The notes: generated by a model from the letters alone, not told the origin. A stretch of 64,000 bases of DNA from Lactonifactor longoviformis DSM 17459 (GCF_900129135.1 NZ_FQVI01000002.1:358076-422075), one strand, 5' to 3'; positions 50,320 through 60,611 are shown, numbered from the stretch's first letter. Made by a program: numbers and translations.

Positions 50320-52902
50320 TTATGTTACTTTAGCCACCAGCTCCCCGTTCTCCACATCAATCAGGATCGTGTCCCCTGCATCGATTTCACCGGACAAGAT
50401 CAGCCTTGCACTGAGTGTCTCCACATATTTCTGGAGATACCGCTTAAGGGGACGGGCTCCGTAGACCGGATCGTATCCCCCGTCAATGACATATGCCTTT
50501 GCCTCATCTGTAAGCTCCAGTGACAACTCCTGATCTGCCAGCCGATGGTTAAGCTCTTTGATAAGCAAATCTACAATACCGCCAATATTCTCTTTTGTCA
50601 ACGGTTTAAACATAATAATTTCATCAAGACGGTTCAAAAATTCAGGGCGAAAATGATTTCTCAGATCCTGGTGCACCATTTCCTCACATTGCGGGCTGAT
50701 TTCTCCATCCGGCTGAATGCCGTCAAGAAGGTAGGTTGACCCTATATTAGATGTCATAATAAGAATCGTATTCTTAAAGTCTACGGTACGTCCCTGAGAA
50801 TCTGTAATACGCCCGTCATCCAGCACCTGAAGCAGTACATTAAACACATCCGGGTGCGCTTTCTCTATTTCATCAAAAAGTACTACTGAATAGGGCTTTC
50901 TTCTCACGGCTTCTGTGAGCTGGCCGCCCTCCTCGTATCCCACATATCCCGGAGGTGCACCGATTAGCCTGGATACAGAGTATTTCTCCATATACTCACT
51001 CATATCAATGCGCACCATGTTAGTTTCATCATCGAATAGAGCCGCCGCAAGAGTCTTCGCAAGCTCGGTCTTACCCACACCGGTGGGACCAAGGAAAAGG
51101 AAGGAACCAATTGGTTTTGACGGATCTTTAATACCCGCCTTGGAGCGCAGAATCGCATCTGTCACCTTGCTCACCGCTTCGTTCTGTCCAATCACCCTCT
51201 CATGGAGCTGATCCTCCAGCCCCAGGATCTTGGTTCGCTCCCCCTCTGTTAGCTTAGAAATAGGTATACCTGTCCACCGGGATACAATTCTGGCGATTTC
51301 ATCATCGGTAACGCTCTCATGCACAAGTGAAAGATCCTGTTTCCTTACCTTCTCTTCCTCTACACTCAGCTGCTGCTGCAGCTTTGGAAGCTCTCCGTAT
51401 TGAAGCTCTGCCGCTTTCTCCAGGTCATAGTTTCTCTGGGCCATCTGGATCTGATTGTTCATCTCTTCAATCTGCTCTCTCAGCTTCTGCAGACGCTCCA
51501 CGGTAACCTTTTCATTATCCCACTGAGCCTTACGGGCATTAAAATCATCCCTGTAATCTGCCAGTTCTTTCTGAAGGTTCTCCAGGCGATCCTGGCTCAG
51601 CTTATCGGTTTCTTTTTTCAGGGCAGCCTCCTCGATCTCCATCTGCATGATTTTTCTCTGCAGCTCATCCAGCTCTGTGGGGAGGGAATCCAGCTCTGTT
51701 TTAATAAGGGCACACGCTTCATCCACAAGATCAATTGCCTTATCCGGAAGGAACCGGTCAGAGATATACCGATCCGATAAGGTGGCTGCTGCTACCAAGG
51801 CGCCGTCTGTAATCTTAACCCCATGAAATACCTCATATCGGTCCTTCAGTCCCCGGAGAATGGAAATCGTATCCTCCACTGTAGGCTCATCCACCATTAC
51901 AGGCTGGAATCTTCTCTCCAGAGCCGCGTCCTTTTCAATATACTGTCGGTATTCATCCAGAGTGGTCGCGCCGATACAGTGCAGTTCTCCTCTGGCAAGC
52001 ATAGGCTTTAACATATTGCCGGCATCCATTGCTCCGTCTGTCTTTCCGGCGCCTACAATCAGGTGCAGCTCATCTATAAATAAAATGATTTGTCCTTCGC
52101 TTTTTCTGACTTCCTCCAGGACAGCTTTCAAACGCTCCTCGAATTCCCCTCTGTACTTAGCGCCTGCTACCAATGCTCCCATATCCAGAGAGAAAATTTT
52201 CTTGTCTTTCAGTCCTTCCGGCACATCGCCTCTTACAATACGCTGTGCCAGCCCCTCTACTACTGCCGTCTTACCTACGCCGGGCTCACCGATTAAAACA
52301 GGGTTGTTTTTCGTCTTCCTGGAAAGTATACGGATAACATTACGGATCTCCGCATCTCTGCCGATTACCGGATCCAGCTTTTGGTTTCGCGCCTTCTCCA
52401 CCAGATCCTGCCCGTATTTGTTCAGAGTATCATAGGTTGCTTCAGGATTATCTGTGGTAACTCTCTGGTTTCCCCGAACCGTAGAAAGAGCCTGCAGAAA
52501 CCTTTCCCTGGTAATCCCATACTCATTCCAGAGTTTCTTCATAGATGGACTTGCATTCTTTAGCAGAGACAGAAAGAGATGCTCCACAGATACATACTCA
52601 TCCCCCATAGCTTTAGCCTCGTCCTCTGCGCTTACCAGCGCTTTGTTCAGATGCTGGCCGATATACGGCTGGCCTCCGGACACCTTTGTCCTGGCGTTCA
52701 AAGCATTCTCCACATTGTTCAGGAAATGGTCTTTATTAATCTCCATTTTTTCAATCAGCTTCAAAATCAGACTGTCATCCTGGTGCAGAAGATTATACAG
52801 AAGGTGCTCCTGTTCAACTTCCTGATTGCCAAATTCATAGGCTGTCTTTTCCAGATCCTGCACTGCCTGAAGTGATTTCTGTGTAAATTTACTAATATTC
52901 AT
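50320..52902 (-). CDS. clpB: ATP-dependent disaggregase ClpB
   Basis: An 860-residue Hsp100 protein. In order: N-domain (1-150), AAA1 with Walker [11 protein letters not shown] near 200, a long coiled-coil middle domain (about 400-530, '[20 protein letters not shown]'), and AAA2 with Walker [11 protein letters not shown] near 600 and '[20 protein letters not shown]'. The M domain and the lack of a ClpP loop separate it from ClpC/ClpA. It works with DnaK to reactivate aggregates. Neither a CIRCE element nor a CtsR box was seen upstream. Confidence 0.97.
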   Translation of the reverse strand: MNISKFTQKSLQAVQDLEKTAYEFGNQEVEQEHLLYNLLHQDDSLILKLIEKMEINKDHFLNNVENALNARTKVSGGQPYIGQHLNKALVSAEDEAKAMGDEYVSVEHLFLSLLKNASPSMKKLWNEYGITRERFLQALSTVRGNQRVTTDNPEATYDTLNKYGQDLVEKARNQKLDPVIGRDAEIRNVIRILSRKTKNNPVLIGEPGVGKTAVVEGLAQRIVRGDVPEGLKDKKIFSLDMGALVAGAKYRGEFEERLKAVLEEVRKSEGQIILFIDELHLIVGAGKTDGAMDAGNMLKPMLARGELHCIGATTLDEYRQYIEKDAALERRFQPVMVDEPTVEDTISILRGLKDRYEVFHGVKITDGALVAAATLSDRYISDRFLPDKAIDLVDEACALIKTELDSLPTELDELQRKIMQMEIEEAALKKETDKLSQDRLENLQKELADYRDDFNARKAQWDNEKVTVERLQKLREQIEEMNNQIQMAQRNYDLEKAAELQYGELPKLQQQLSVEEEKVRKQDLSLVHESVTDDEIARIVSRWTGIPISKLTEGERTKILGLEDQLHERVIGQNEAVSKVTDAILRSKAGIKDPSKPIGSFLFLGPTGVGKTELAKTLAAALFDDETNMVRIDMSEYMEKYSVSRLIGAPPGYVGYEEGGQLTEAVRRKPYSVVLFDEIEKAHPDVFNVLLQVLDDGRITDSQGRTVDFKNTILIMTSNIGSTYLLDGIQPDGEISPQCEEMVHQDLRNHFRPEFLNRLDEIIMFKPLTKENIGGIVDLLIKELNHRLADQELSLELTDEAKAYVIDGGYDPVYGARPLKRYLQKYVETLSARLILSGEIDAGDTILIDVENGELVAKVT

Positions 52903-52960
52903 AAAATCGCCTCCATATCGTTTATCTCAAACACATTGTTTATTTGCTTGTTCTATAACT

Positions 52961-52988
52961 ACTATAACATAGTTTTTTGAAAAAGCAA
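52961..52988 (-). promoter_or_regulatory. Candidate sigma-A promoter of clpB
   Basis: TTGCTT (52983-52988), 16 bases, TATAGT (52961-52966) on the minus strand, about 60 bases before the ATG. No known heat-shock operator overlaps it. Confidence 0.6.
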
Positions 52989-53043
52989 GTATTTTTTTTG
53001 TTTTTCCGAAATATTTTTCTATGTCCTGGTGTAAACCAGAGAT

Positions 53044-53082
53044 AAAAAAACTGCCGTTCATGGATAACTCCATAAACGGCAG
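53044..53082 (-). terminator. Intrinsic terminator of the NlpC/P60 gene
   Basis: CTGCCGTT (53051-53058) and AACGGCAG (53075-53082), extended by ATGGA/TCCAT with a mismatch, are followed on the minus strand by seven T. Confidence 0.9.
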
Positions 53083-53097
53083 TAAATCTGCTATGTA

Positions 53098-54516
53098 TTA
53101 TACGAGACGTCTTACAGATAAAATCGTCTTATATGCAGCGTTTCCGCTGATTTTAATTCCGCCCTTCGGATAAGGTGCACTGTTGGAAGCATGTACAATC
53201 TGACCGCCTCCCATATAGATAGCAACATGTCCTGAGTAGCAAATCAGGTCACCTGGCTGAGCCTCTGCATAAGATACCGCCCTGCCATAAGATCTCTGTG
53301 CCCCGGAAGAATGTGGCAAGGAGATTCCAAAGTGTGCATATACCTGCATGGTGAATCCGGAACAGTCAGCACCGTTTGTTAAACTCTCGCCGCCCCATAC
53401 ATATGGGTTGCCCACAAACTGAGTTGCATAATTAACAATTGCCTGTCCAGTAGCACTGCTTGAACTGCTGGAGGATGATCCTGAAGAACTGCTGGAAGAG
53501 TTTGAGCTGCTGTCGCCCTTAGAGCTATTGGAACTGCTCTCACCTTTAGAGCTGTTGTCTTCGTCATCTTTAGAAGTGTTGGAGGAGTTTCCTCTGCTGT
53601 CTTCTTCGTCTGTATCCTCATTACTGCTGTTGCTGTTGTTATTATCTTTCTTGGAATTACCGGAAGACTTATTGTCATCACTCTTCTGGCTGTCTGAATC
53701 TTTCTTAGAGGAAGACTCCTGTGCTGCCTTCTGAGCCGCCTTTTTCTGTGCCTCTTCTTCCGCTTTCTTAGCTGCTGCTGCAGCTGCGGCCTTTTCTTCC
53801 TGAATCTTCTGCAATTCAGCATTCTGCTGTTGGATTAATTCTTTATATTCAGCTGCCTGAGACTCTGCTCTGGAAATCTGTGATTCATAATCGCTTGCTG
53901 TAGCTTTTTTCTGCTCTAAGGTTGATTCCAGTTCTTTCTGCTGTCCTTCATATTCAACCTGCATGTCTTCCAGTTCTGCTTTTTCTGTCTCTAACTGAGT
54001 TTCAAGGTCAGTCACCTGCTGAACCACTTCTTTCAGCTCATTCAGGCTGTTTCTGTCGTAATCATATAACTGCTGTGTATATTCAGCCTTACTCAGCATA
54101 CCGGAAAGGCTGTCAGCCTCTAAAAGCATCTGCGCCCATGCACTGTCGCCGCCTTTTTCATATATGTACTGAATTCTTTTCTTCATGGAAGCATACTGCT
54201 CGTCCCTGTTTTCTTCAGCAACTTTCAAATCTTCTTTTGTATCTTCGATTTCAGTTTCCTTGGTGGTGATATCATCCTTTAAAACATCAATCTGAACAAT
54301 TACCTCTACCAGATCCTGATCTAATTCATTAATCTCAGCTTTTAATGCTGCTTTCTGATCTTCTAACTTATTAATCTTATTATTTACTGCTGCCAGCTGA
54401 CTGCTTGTCTGCGCTTTTGCGGCCTTAATATCATCTTCTTTTGCAGCTCCTACAGAAATAATCTGAGCCATACTAAGTACGATTGCTAAGCTTACTCCAA
54501 TAAATTTCTTCTTCAT
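53098..54516 (-). CDS. Secreted NlpC/P60 peptidoglycan hydrolase with coiled coil
   Basis: A 472-residue exported protein. The signal peptide ends near VGAA (residue 25). A long coiled coil (25-260; PcsB/CwlO N-domain-like) includes 'SLSGMLSKAEYTQQLYDYD'. A Lys/Ala then Ser/Asn/Asp-rich low-complexity linker (260-355) follows. The NlpC/P60 domain has Cys in GADCSGFTMQVY and His in SGHVAIYMGGGQ, with a further His in IVHASN. Such enzymes cut D-Glu/L-Lys-type stem bonds during cell elongation or separation and are commonly controlled by FtsEX or WalKR. It is monocistronic with a long leader. Confidence 0.92.
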   Translation of the reverse strand: MKKKFIGVSLAIVLSMAQIISVGAAKEDDIKAAKAQTSSQLAAVNNKINKLEDQKAALKAEINELDQDLVEVIVQIDVLKDDITTKETEIEDTKEDLKVAEENRDEQYASMKKRIQYIYEKGGDSAWAQMLLEADSLSGMLSKAEYTQQLYDYDRNSLNELKEVVQQVTDLETQLETEKAELEDMQVEYEGQQKELESTLEQKKATASDYESQISRAESQAAEYKELIQQQNAELQKIQEEKAAAAAAAKKAEEEAQKKAAQKAAQESSSKKDSDSQKSDDNKSSGNSKKDNNNSNSSNEDTDEEDSRGNSSNTSKDDEDNSSKGESSSNSSKGDSSSNSSSSSSGSSSSSSSSATGQAIVNYATQFVGNPYVWGGESLTNGADCSGFTMQVYAHFGISLPHSSGAQRSYGRAVSYAEAQPGDLICYSGHVAIYMGGGQIVHASNSAPYPKGGIKISGNAAYKTILSVRRLV

Positions 54517-54632
54517 AATACCGTTTAACCTCTCATCTAAGTATGTACACTATTTTTGCTTTCTCATTTCCCTCTTGAGATTCCTACGTGTTACGTTTAA
54601 TATTTACGAAATACTTTCTTCATTTCTTTTAC

Positions 54633-54661
54633 ATATTACCACACATCCTAAGTATATGCAA
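54633..54661 (-). promoter_or_regulatory. Sigma-A promoter of the NlpC/P60 gene
   Basis: TTGCAT (54656-54661), 17 bases, TAATAT (54633-54638) on the minus strand. This gives a leader of roughly 110 bases with no hairpin that I recognise. TGTAAA just downstream of the -10 recalls half of a WalR box, but the partner half is poor. Confidence 0.7.
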
Positions 54662-54721
54662 GAAAAAGATCTAAAAATCTCAACTAAAATTTAATATTCA
54701 TGTAACATTTGTGTGCATTTC

Positions 54722-55393
54722 TTAATATGTTTGGCCTGGTGTCCCATAAAGCAGCCCCACAGCTGAACTGGTTCCTATTCTGCTGCAGCCGACATCCAAA
54801 AACTTCTCCAAATCCTCCCTTGTCTTCACGCCCCCGGCCGCCTTGATTCTTACATTTTCCCCGATGTTTTCTCTGAAAAGCACCACATCCTCTATGGTTG
54901 CTCCCCCTGTGCCAAAGCCTGTAGAGGTTTTTATAAAATCGGCACCCGCGGCTGTAACAATTTCACACATTTTTATCTTTTCTTCCTTTGTCAGATAGCA
55001 CGTCTCCACTATTACTTTTAGGGTCTTACTGCCCACAGCCGCTTTAAGAGTTGTTATCTCATCCAAAACCGCTTCAAATTTCCCGTTCTTTACATCGCTG
55101 ATATTGATGACCATATCAATCTCATCCGCACCGTCTTCCAAAGCCTGTCTTGTCTCACAGAGCTTCGCCTCTTTCACGCTGTAGCCCAGTGGAAATCCAA
55201 CTACTGTACATATAGTAAGAGAATCCCCATAGGCCTCTCTGACGCGTTTTACATAGCAGGGCGGGATACAAACAGACGCTGTATGGTATTCCACCGCTTC
55301 CTCACACAGCCTTTTGATATCCTCCCACACAGCAAACGCCTTTAATTGCGTGTGATCCACATGGCTTACTATTTCCGAATTTTTTCTGCTCAT
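54722..55393 (-). CDS. deoC: Deoxyribose-phosphate aldolase
   Basis: A 223-residue class I aldolase splitting 2-deoxyribose 5-phosphate into acetaldehyde and glyceraldehyde 3-phosphate. The Schiff-base lysine lies in 'ADFIKTSTGFGTGGATIEDV' and the proton-relay lysine in RIKAAGGVKT. 'DGADEIDMVINI' is also diagnostic. It is the last gene of deoB-cdd-pdp-deoC, 49 bases after pdp. Confidence 0.97.
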   Translation of the reverse strand: MSRKNSEIVSHVDHTQLKAFAVWEDIKRLCEEAVEYHTASVCIPPCYVKRVREAYGDSLTICTVVGFPLGYSVKEAKLCETRQALEDGADEIDMVINISDVKNGKFEAVLDEITTLKAAVGSKTLKVIVETCYLTKEEKIKMCEIVTAAGADFIKTSTGFGTGGATIEDVVLFRENIGENVRIKAAGGVKTREDLEKFLDVGCSRIGTSSAVGLLYGTPGQTY

Positions 55394-55442
55394 TGTTTCC
55401 CCTTTTTTCTATATATATTACTGCCGCCTTTTTGCTGCTCCA

Positions 55443-56744
55443 TCAAACAATTCTTTCATAAACCATCTGTTTTTTGCCTTTCGGCGCCTTCCCCAAAGTC
55501 ACTGCCTTTTCCAGCACATTGACAGCCTCCGGGAACAGTTCCTCTTTTGATGTATAGAGCGTGGCAATCGGCTCTCCTGCCATTACATAATCATTTGTTT
55601 TCTTATGAAGGATGATGCCGGCACCGGGATCTATGACGCTGTCCTTGGTCTCTCTGCCCGCCCCCAGAAGTCCGGAAGCCATTCCGCACATTTTTGCATC
55701 CAGGCCGGCGATAAAGCCCTCTGTCTTTGCCTTTACCTCCCGGGAATACGGGGCTCTCGGCAGCAGACTGGTGTCAGACAAGGACTCCGGGTCTCCGCCC
55801 TGCGCTGCTGCCATTGCCTTCAGGCATTCCAGGGCAGTTCCGTCAGCCAGGACTGCTGCTGCCTGCTGCCTGCAAGTCTCCAGTTCCCCCTTTTGGGCAA
55901 GATAAAGCATGTTTGCGGCCAGTTCCACAGAAAGCTCTGTGAGATCCTCCGGACCGTTTCCCCGCAGGGTTTCCACCGCCTCCGCAACCTCCAGGGAATT
56001 GCCGATGTAATTTCCCAGGGGTTCCTCCATATTTGTGATCAGGGCAATGGTTTTTCTTCCCGCCAATGTGCCGATCCGAACCATTTTTTCTGCCAGCGCC
56101 CTGGCGTCTTCCCGCCCGGACATAAAGGCCCCGCTTCCTGTTTTTACATCCAGAAGGATACAGTCACTTCCTGCAGCCAGCTTTTTACTCATAATGGAAG
56201 CGGCAATCAGAGGAATACTCTCCACCGTAGCGGTCACATCTCTCAGCGCATACAGCTTTTTATCTGCGGGAGCCAGATTCCCGGACTGGCCAATGACAGA
56301 CAATCCGGTGCGGTTTACCACATCAAAAAATTCTTTCCGGTCCAGTACTGTCCGGAATCCGGGGATAGCTTCCAGTTTATCCACAGTTCCGCCGGTAAAG
56401 CCCAGTCCCTTTCCCGACATCTTTGCCACCTTTACTCCGCAGGCGGCAGCGATTGGGGCCGCAATCAGCGTAGTCTTATCGCCTACTCCCCCGGTGGAGT
56501 GTTTGTCAACCTTAATCCCCTGAATCTCAGAAAGATCCACCATATCACCGGATTTTGCCATAGCATCCGTCAAGACTGTCAGCTCCCGGTCTGTCATTCC
56601 CTGAAAATAGATCGCCATCATCATAGCAGACATCTGGTAATCCGGTATTTCATCTGCTACATACCGCTCTATCATATCCCGGATCTGTTCCTCCGATAGT
56701 ATTTGCCCATCCCGCTTTGCAGCAATGATATCCGTCATTCTCAT
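55443..56744 (-). CDS. pdp: Pyrimidine-nucleoside phosphorylase
   Basis: A 433-residue class II nucleoside phosphorylase. 'DKHSTGGVGDKTTL' binds phosphate, followed by 'KMSGKGLGFTGGTVDKLEAI' and 'DVKTGSGAFM'. It releases ribose or deoxyribose 1-phosphate from uridine, thymidine or deoxyuridine, feeding DeoB. A GTG at 56753 is an alternative start; I prefer the ATG at 56744, which gives the usual MRMxDII. It follows cdd by 24 bases. Confidence 0.96.
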   Translation of the reverse strand: MRMTDIIAAKRDGQILSEEQIRDMIERYVADEIPDYQMSAMMMAIYFQGMTDRELTVLTDAMAKSGDMVDLSEIQGIKVDKHSTGGVGDKTTLIAAPIAAACGVKVAKMSGKGLGFTGGTVDKLEAIPGFRTVLDRKEFFDVVNRTGLSVIGQSGNLAPADKKLYALRDVTATVESIPLIAASIMSKKLAAGSDCILLDVKTGSGAFMSGREDARALAEKMVRIGTLAGRKTIALITNMEEPLGNYIGNSLEVAEAVETLRGNGPEDLTELSVELAANMLYLAQKGELETCRQQAAAVLADGTALECLKAMAAAQGGDPESLSDTSLLPRAPYSREVKAKTEGFIAGLDAKMCGMASGLLGAGRETKDSVIDPGAGIILHKKTNDYVMAGEPIATLYTSKEELFPEAVNVLEKAVTLGKAPKGKKQMVYERIV

Positions 56745-56768
56745 ACTTCCCACCAGCCTTTCCTATAT

Positions 56769-57176
56769 CTAAAGGTTATTGCTTCCAAACCGTTCCGGAA
56801 GCAGTTCATTCAAGGTATATTCCCTGTAGTCCTCCGGACTTTTAGCCGCCAGAATCCGAAAGCTTCCTTCACAGAACTCTGCCATTACCTGCCGGCACAC
56901 GCCGCAGGGGAAACAATATTCCTTCCCGGTCTGATCCTGCTTTCCCCCTGCAACAGCAATGGCGGCGAATTCTCTTTCCCCCTCTGAGACCGCTTTAAAA
57001 AATGCAGTCCGCTCCGCACAGTTCGTTGGCCCATAGGCAGCATTTTCAATGTTGCAGCCAGTGTAGACTTTCCCCTCCCGGGTGAGAAGGGCCGCCCCGA
57101 CCCGGAATTTTGAGTACGGGGCATATGCTCTCTCTCTGGCGGCCAGAGCTTTTTCAATCAGTATCTTATTCTCCAT
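56769..57176 (-). CDS. cdd: Cytidine deaminase
   Basis: A 135-residue tetrameric zinc enzyme converting (deoxy)cytidine to (deoxy)uridine. Zinc ligands and catalytic Glu are in NCAERTAFF and PCGVCRQVMAEF; 'YSKFRVGAALLT' and CNIENAAYG bind substrate. Its ATG lies 11 bases inside the end of deoB, so translation is coupled. It supplies uridine to the pyrimidine phosphorylase downstream. Confidence 0.97.
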   Translation of the reverse strand: MENKILIEKALAARERAYAPYSKFRVGAALLTREGKVYTGCNIENAAYGPTNCAERTAFFKAVSEGEREFAAIAVAGGKQDQTGKEYCFPCGVCRQVMAEFCEGSFRILAAKSPEDYREYTLNELLPERFGSNNL

Positions 57177-58350
57177 CCCGTGCCTCTATCTCTTTCAGAA
57201 AACTAGTGCCCGCAATCGTTCCCTCTACCTGGAAGATATCCAGAATGGTTGCGGCAATGTCTGCAAATGACTTTCTTGTACCCAGAGAAACCCCTTTTTT
57301 CACATGTTTCCCGCAAACAAGAAGAGGCGTGTATTCCCTTGAATGATCTGTGCTGGGAGTCCCCGGATCACAGCCGTGATCAGCGGTGATCATCAGAATA
57401 TCATTTTCCCTCATTCCATCCAGGAATCCGCCCAGCCACCGGTCAAATTCAGTCGCTGCCCCCGCATATCCGTCAATATCATTTCTGTGTCCGTAAAGCA
57501 TATCAAAATCCACCAGATTTACAAAGCAAAGACCGCTGAAAGATGCGTTCTGCCACTGAGCGGTAATTTCCATCCCATTCTGGTTGCTCTCAGTGGATTT
57601 CGTCTCAGAGATACCTTTTCCAGCAAAAATATCATATATCTTCCCAACCCCTATAGTCGCCAGGCCGGCCCCGGACAGACAATCCAGCATGGTGTCCTTC
57701 GGAGGAATCAGGGAAAAATCATGCCTGTGGGGTGTTCTCTTAAACTCTGGAGCCTTTCCTATAAACGGACGGGCAATGACTCTTCCCACCCCGTGTTCTC
57801 CCTGAAGTATTTCCCTGGCCTTACGGCACGCATCATACAGTTCATCAAGAGGGACAATCTCCTCGTGGGCGGCAATCTGGAATACACTGTCTGCAGAAGT
57901 ATAGACAATATAATCCCCGGTTCTCATATGCTCCTCCCCGTAATCCCGAATTACATCCGTACCGGAATAGGGCTTGTTGCACAGCACGCCTCTTCCTGTG
58001 GCTTTGGAGAATGCGTCCAGAACTTCTTTGGGAAACCCATGGGGATACGTGGGAAAGGGCTTTTCTGAAACCAGTCCTGCAATCTCCCAGTGCCCGGCTG
58101 TAGTATCCTTTGCCATAGAGGCTTCCTGCATCCTGGCGAAGGAACCCAGTGGGTGTTCCGTACGTTTTCCGCAGGTTACCCCTTCTATATTAAAAAGTCC
58201 CAGCTTTCTCATGTTCGGAGTATCATATCTGTCCGATGTGACAATGGTTCCCAGCGTATTGCTTCCCACATCTCCGAACAAATCTGCATCCGGCTCCGCT
58301 CCGATCCCGAAACTGTCCAGTACAATTAAAAACACTCTTTTATCATTCAT
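57166..58350 (-). CDS. deoB: Phosphopentomutase
   Basis: A 394-residue alkaline-phosphatase-fold mutase that turns (deoxy)ribose 1-phosphate into the 5-phosphate. Metal-binding motifs are 'VLDSFGIGAEPDADLFGD' with DVGSNTLG (the T is the phosphorylated nucleophile) near residue 90-100 in 'AKDTTAGHWE', and 'MITADHGCDPGTPSTDHSRE'. The start is set at the ATG 58350; a TTG three codons earlier sits too close to AAAGG. It heads the deo run, only 36 bases after the stop of the wall-binding protein gene, with no terminator between. Confidence 0.96.
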   Translation of the reverse strand: MNDKRVFLIVLDSFGIGAEPDADLFGDVGSNTLGTIVTSDRYDTPNMRKLGLFNIEGVTCGKRTEHPLGSFARMQEASMAKDTTAGHWEIAGLVSEKPFPTYPHGFPKEVLDAFSKATGRGVLCNKPYSGTDVIRDYGEEHMRTGDYIVYTSADSVFQIAAHEEIVPLDELYDACRKAREILQGEHGVGRVIARPFIGKAPEFKRTPHRHDFSLIPPKDTMLDCLSGAGLATIGVGKIYDIFAGKGISETKSTESNQNGMEITAQWQNASFSGLCFVNLVDFDMLYGHRNDIDGYAGAATEFDRWLGGFLDGMRENDILMITADHGCDPGTPSTDHSREYTPLLVCGKHVKKGVSLGTRKSFADIAATILDIFQVEGTIAGTSFLKEIEARDGE

Positions 58351-58386
58351 ACGTCTCAATTCCTTTCCTACAGCACACTATTACTT

Positions 58387-60510
58387 TTATTCTTCAAACA
58401 GGTCCTTTAATACCTGTTCTGCACTTTTCTTTGTATATCCCTCCGGATCCCTCATTACTTTATTCCCTGATATATCCCAGCGCATCTGGCTGAAATGACT
58501 CAGATAATACTGAGGCCCTGAGGAATTGCCGAACTTTTTGTTCCATTCCGGAAAATACTTTTTCATATAAGAATTGGCAAGGGATATGGCTTTGCTGGAA
58601 TAACTTCCTGAAGGCGTCGTCGTACCGTTGATCTGTACCCCTTTTGGCGAAGAATGTACAAATACCACACTGCCGTCAGCGCACTGCCCGATTACCAGAT
58701 ATACATGATTATGGCAACCGCAGGTAGAACCCATCACATCCCCGGCCCTGTAGTCCTTTACTTTTGAGCGATCGATTTTGCTTCCCCAGCCTCTGGACGC
58801 ATAATTGGAAACCATAGCGGTGGAGGTTACTGTACAGCTGCTTTTCCCGCTCACTTTATTTAACGCGTTGTAGACAGACCAGCCTACAAACCCGGAACAG
58901 TCCAGTCCATTCTCGGACTGGTATCTTGTGGTATTGTAATCATAAGAAGAATTCTGCTTTTCATAAAATTTCCTCCACTGGGGGCTTGGCCCCTTTCTTG
59001 TAGCATCTTTATCCCAGCCTCCTCCGTACACATACATGGTTGAGCCTACCGGAACCATGGCATTCTGAAGCAGCCCTTTTATGGTTCCCACAGCCGGTTC
59101 GTAGTATTCCCCATTCCGGTTAATCAGATAACCGTCAATGCAGGTATTCACTGCCATGGCACCGCTGCCGTAGAAATAATACCAGGTGCTGCCTACTTTC
59201 TGCCAGCCTGCAGCCATTGCGCCGCTGCTCTTCAGGTAATACCAGATTTTGCCCTGGAGCAGCCACCCGGTCTGCATTCCTCCGTCAGCCTTCAGATAAT
59301 ACCATTCTCTCCCTATCTGCTGCCAGCCCGTCTGCATCACTCCGCTTCCGGACAGATAATACCAGGTCTTTCCCACCTGCTGCCAGGAAGTAGCCATAGC
59401 ACCGCTGCTTTTCAGATAATACCAGCTTTTTCCCCGGAGCAGCCACCCGGTCTGCATTCCTCCGTCAGCCTTCAGATAATACCATTCTCTCCCTATCTGC
59501 TGCCAGCCCGTCTGCATCACTCCGCTTCCGGACAGATAATACCAGGTCTTTCCCACCTGCTGCCAGGAAGTAGCCATAGCACCGCTGCTTTTCAGATAAT
59601 ACCAGCTTTTTCCCTGGAGCAGCCACCCGGTCTGCATTCCTCCGTCAGCCTTCAGATAATACCATTCCTTCTGTATCTGCTGCCATCCGGTCTGCATCAC
59701 ACCATTGGAATTCATATAATACCAGACACCTCCGGCCATCACCCAGCCTACAGCCATACTTCCGTCTCCGGTAAGATAGTACCAGGTTTTCCCGTCGGGC
59801 AGCCATTCATTCCTTTTCATGCCATACTCTGTCAGATAATACCACTTTCCCTGATCCTTGAACCAGCCGGTCACCAGCCAGCCTGCTTCGTTAAAATAGT
59901 AGGCAGAGCCGCTGATAGTCTTCCAGCAGGATTTGGGATATGAGCCGTCTGCGTTTCTATACCACCAGCGTTCCCCTTCCTGCATCCACTGGGCCTGGCT
60001 GTATCCCGGAATCCATCTCCCGTCGCCGCCCACGTAATATTTACCGATCCATGCATTTACCGCCATAGCACCGCTTGCTGTGAGGTAATACTCCCCCACC
60101 CACTGCTCAGCAGCCATGACACCGGATGCGGAAAAATAGTACCATTGCTCCTTCATATATCTCCAGCCAACAGCCATTCTCCCGTCTTCCTCCAGATAGT
60201 ACCAGCTGCCGTTCTCCTCCAGCCAGCCTGTATGTAATCTTCCGTTCGAATTATAATAATACCAGGTACCGCCCTCCTGTATCCATCCTATGGTCAGCAC
60301 TCTGTTTTCTGCCTCCAGAGGCTGTGACTCCCCCGGAGCCTGCCCTGTTCCATCTTCCTCTTCAGAGCCGTCTGCCTGTGTCTCTTCTGTCTGTCCTGTG
60401 TCTCCTGTCTCTGCCCAAACACGGTCCTGTCTCATACCGCTTAAAAGAAAAGCAAGCAGCACAAGGCAGATTACTCTGGCAAAATTTTTCTTTCTGTCTT
60501 CTCTTTTCAT
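58387..60510 (-). CDS. Secreted cell-wall-binding repeat protein with NlpC/P60-like domain
   Basis: A 707-residue exported protein. The signal peptide (1-33, ends VWAE) is followed by a Glu/Gly-rich spacer. About 19-20 choline-binding-type repeats of roughly 20 residues (73-475) follow, mostly of the form GWxxxGxxWYYLxxxGxMxT. The C-terminal domain (about 485-707) has Cys in NGLDCSGFVGW and His in CHNHVYLVIG, an NlpC/P60-like hydrolase. Repeats should hold it to wall polymers. It has its own sigma-A promoter. Part of the repeat array is a very recent DNA duplication (59281-59640). Confidence 0.9.
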   Translation of the reverse strand: MKREDRKKNFARVICLVLLAFLLSGMRQDRVWAETGDTGQTEETQADGSEEEDGTGQAPGESQPLEAENRVLTIGWIQEGGTWYYYNSNGRLHTGWLEENGSWYYLEEDGRMAVGWRYMKEQWYYFSASGVMAAEQWVGEYYLTASGAMAVNAWIGKYYVGGDGRWIPGYSQAQWMQEGERWWYRNADGSYPKSCWKTISGSAYYFNEAGWLVTGWFKDQGKWYYLTEYGMKRNEWLPDGKTWYYLTGDGSMAVGWVMAGGVWYYMNSNGVMQTGWQQIQKEWYYLKADGGMQTGWLLQGKSWYYLKSSGAMATSWQQVGKTWYYLSGSGVMQTGWQQIGREWYYLKADGGMQTGWLLRGKSWYYLKSSGAMATSWQQVGKTWYYLSGSGVMQTGWQQIGREWYYLKADGGMQTGWLLQGKIWYYLKSSGAMAAGWQKVGSTWYYFYGSGAMAVNTCIDGYLINRNGEYYEPAVGTIKGLLQNAMVPVGSTMYVYGGGWDKDATRKGPSPQWRKFYEKQNSSYDYNTTRYQSENGLDCSGFVGWSVYNALNKVSGKSSCTVTSTAMVSNYASRGWGSKIDRSKVKDYRAGDVMGSTCGCHNHVYLVIGQCADGSVVFVHSSPKGVQINGTTTPSGSYSSKAISLANSYMKKYFPEWNKKFGNSSGPQYYLSHFSQMRWDISGNKVMRDPEGYTKKSAEQVLKDLFEE
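59281..59640 (-). repeat. 180-bp tandem duplication within the wall-binding repeats
   Basis: Bases 59281-59460 and 59461-59640 are identical except at one position (C at 59434, T at 59614; Arg versus Gln in the protein). Each copy encodes three 20-residue repeats. The flanking repeat units are clearly more diverged, so this is a recent unequal recombination event and a likely site of length variation. Confidence 0.95.
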
Positions 60511-60557
60511 CTTGTCTAACCCCTTCCTGTGTACGCTGTCATCCCCCTATGCATCTG

Positions 60558-60586
60558 ATTATAGCAAACTCCCCTTACACATGCAA
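60558..60586 (-). promoter_or_regulatory. Sigma-A promoter of the wall-binding protein gene
   Basis: TTGCAT (60581-60586), 17 bases ending in TGC, TATAAT (60558-60563) on the minus strand; 48 bases before the ATG. Confidence 0.85.
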
Positions 60587-60611
60587 AATCTTTCTCTTTT
60601 CTGAGATCACA

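Noticed and set aside
52903..53040. CIRCE or CtsR heat-shock operator before clpB
   Set aside because: Neither TTAGCACTC-N9-GAGTGCTAA nor a GGTCAAA direct repeat is present; only AT-rich sequence and a candidate sigma-A promoter.
55605..56699. 364-residue open frame on the + strand opposite pdp
   Set aside because: Shadow of pdp with no start signal and no recognisable motif.
59221..59700. Regularly spaced repeats resembling a CRISPR array
   Set aside because: The 60- and 180-bp periods are in frame and encode wall-binding repeats; there are no unique spacers and no cas genes.
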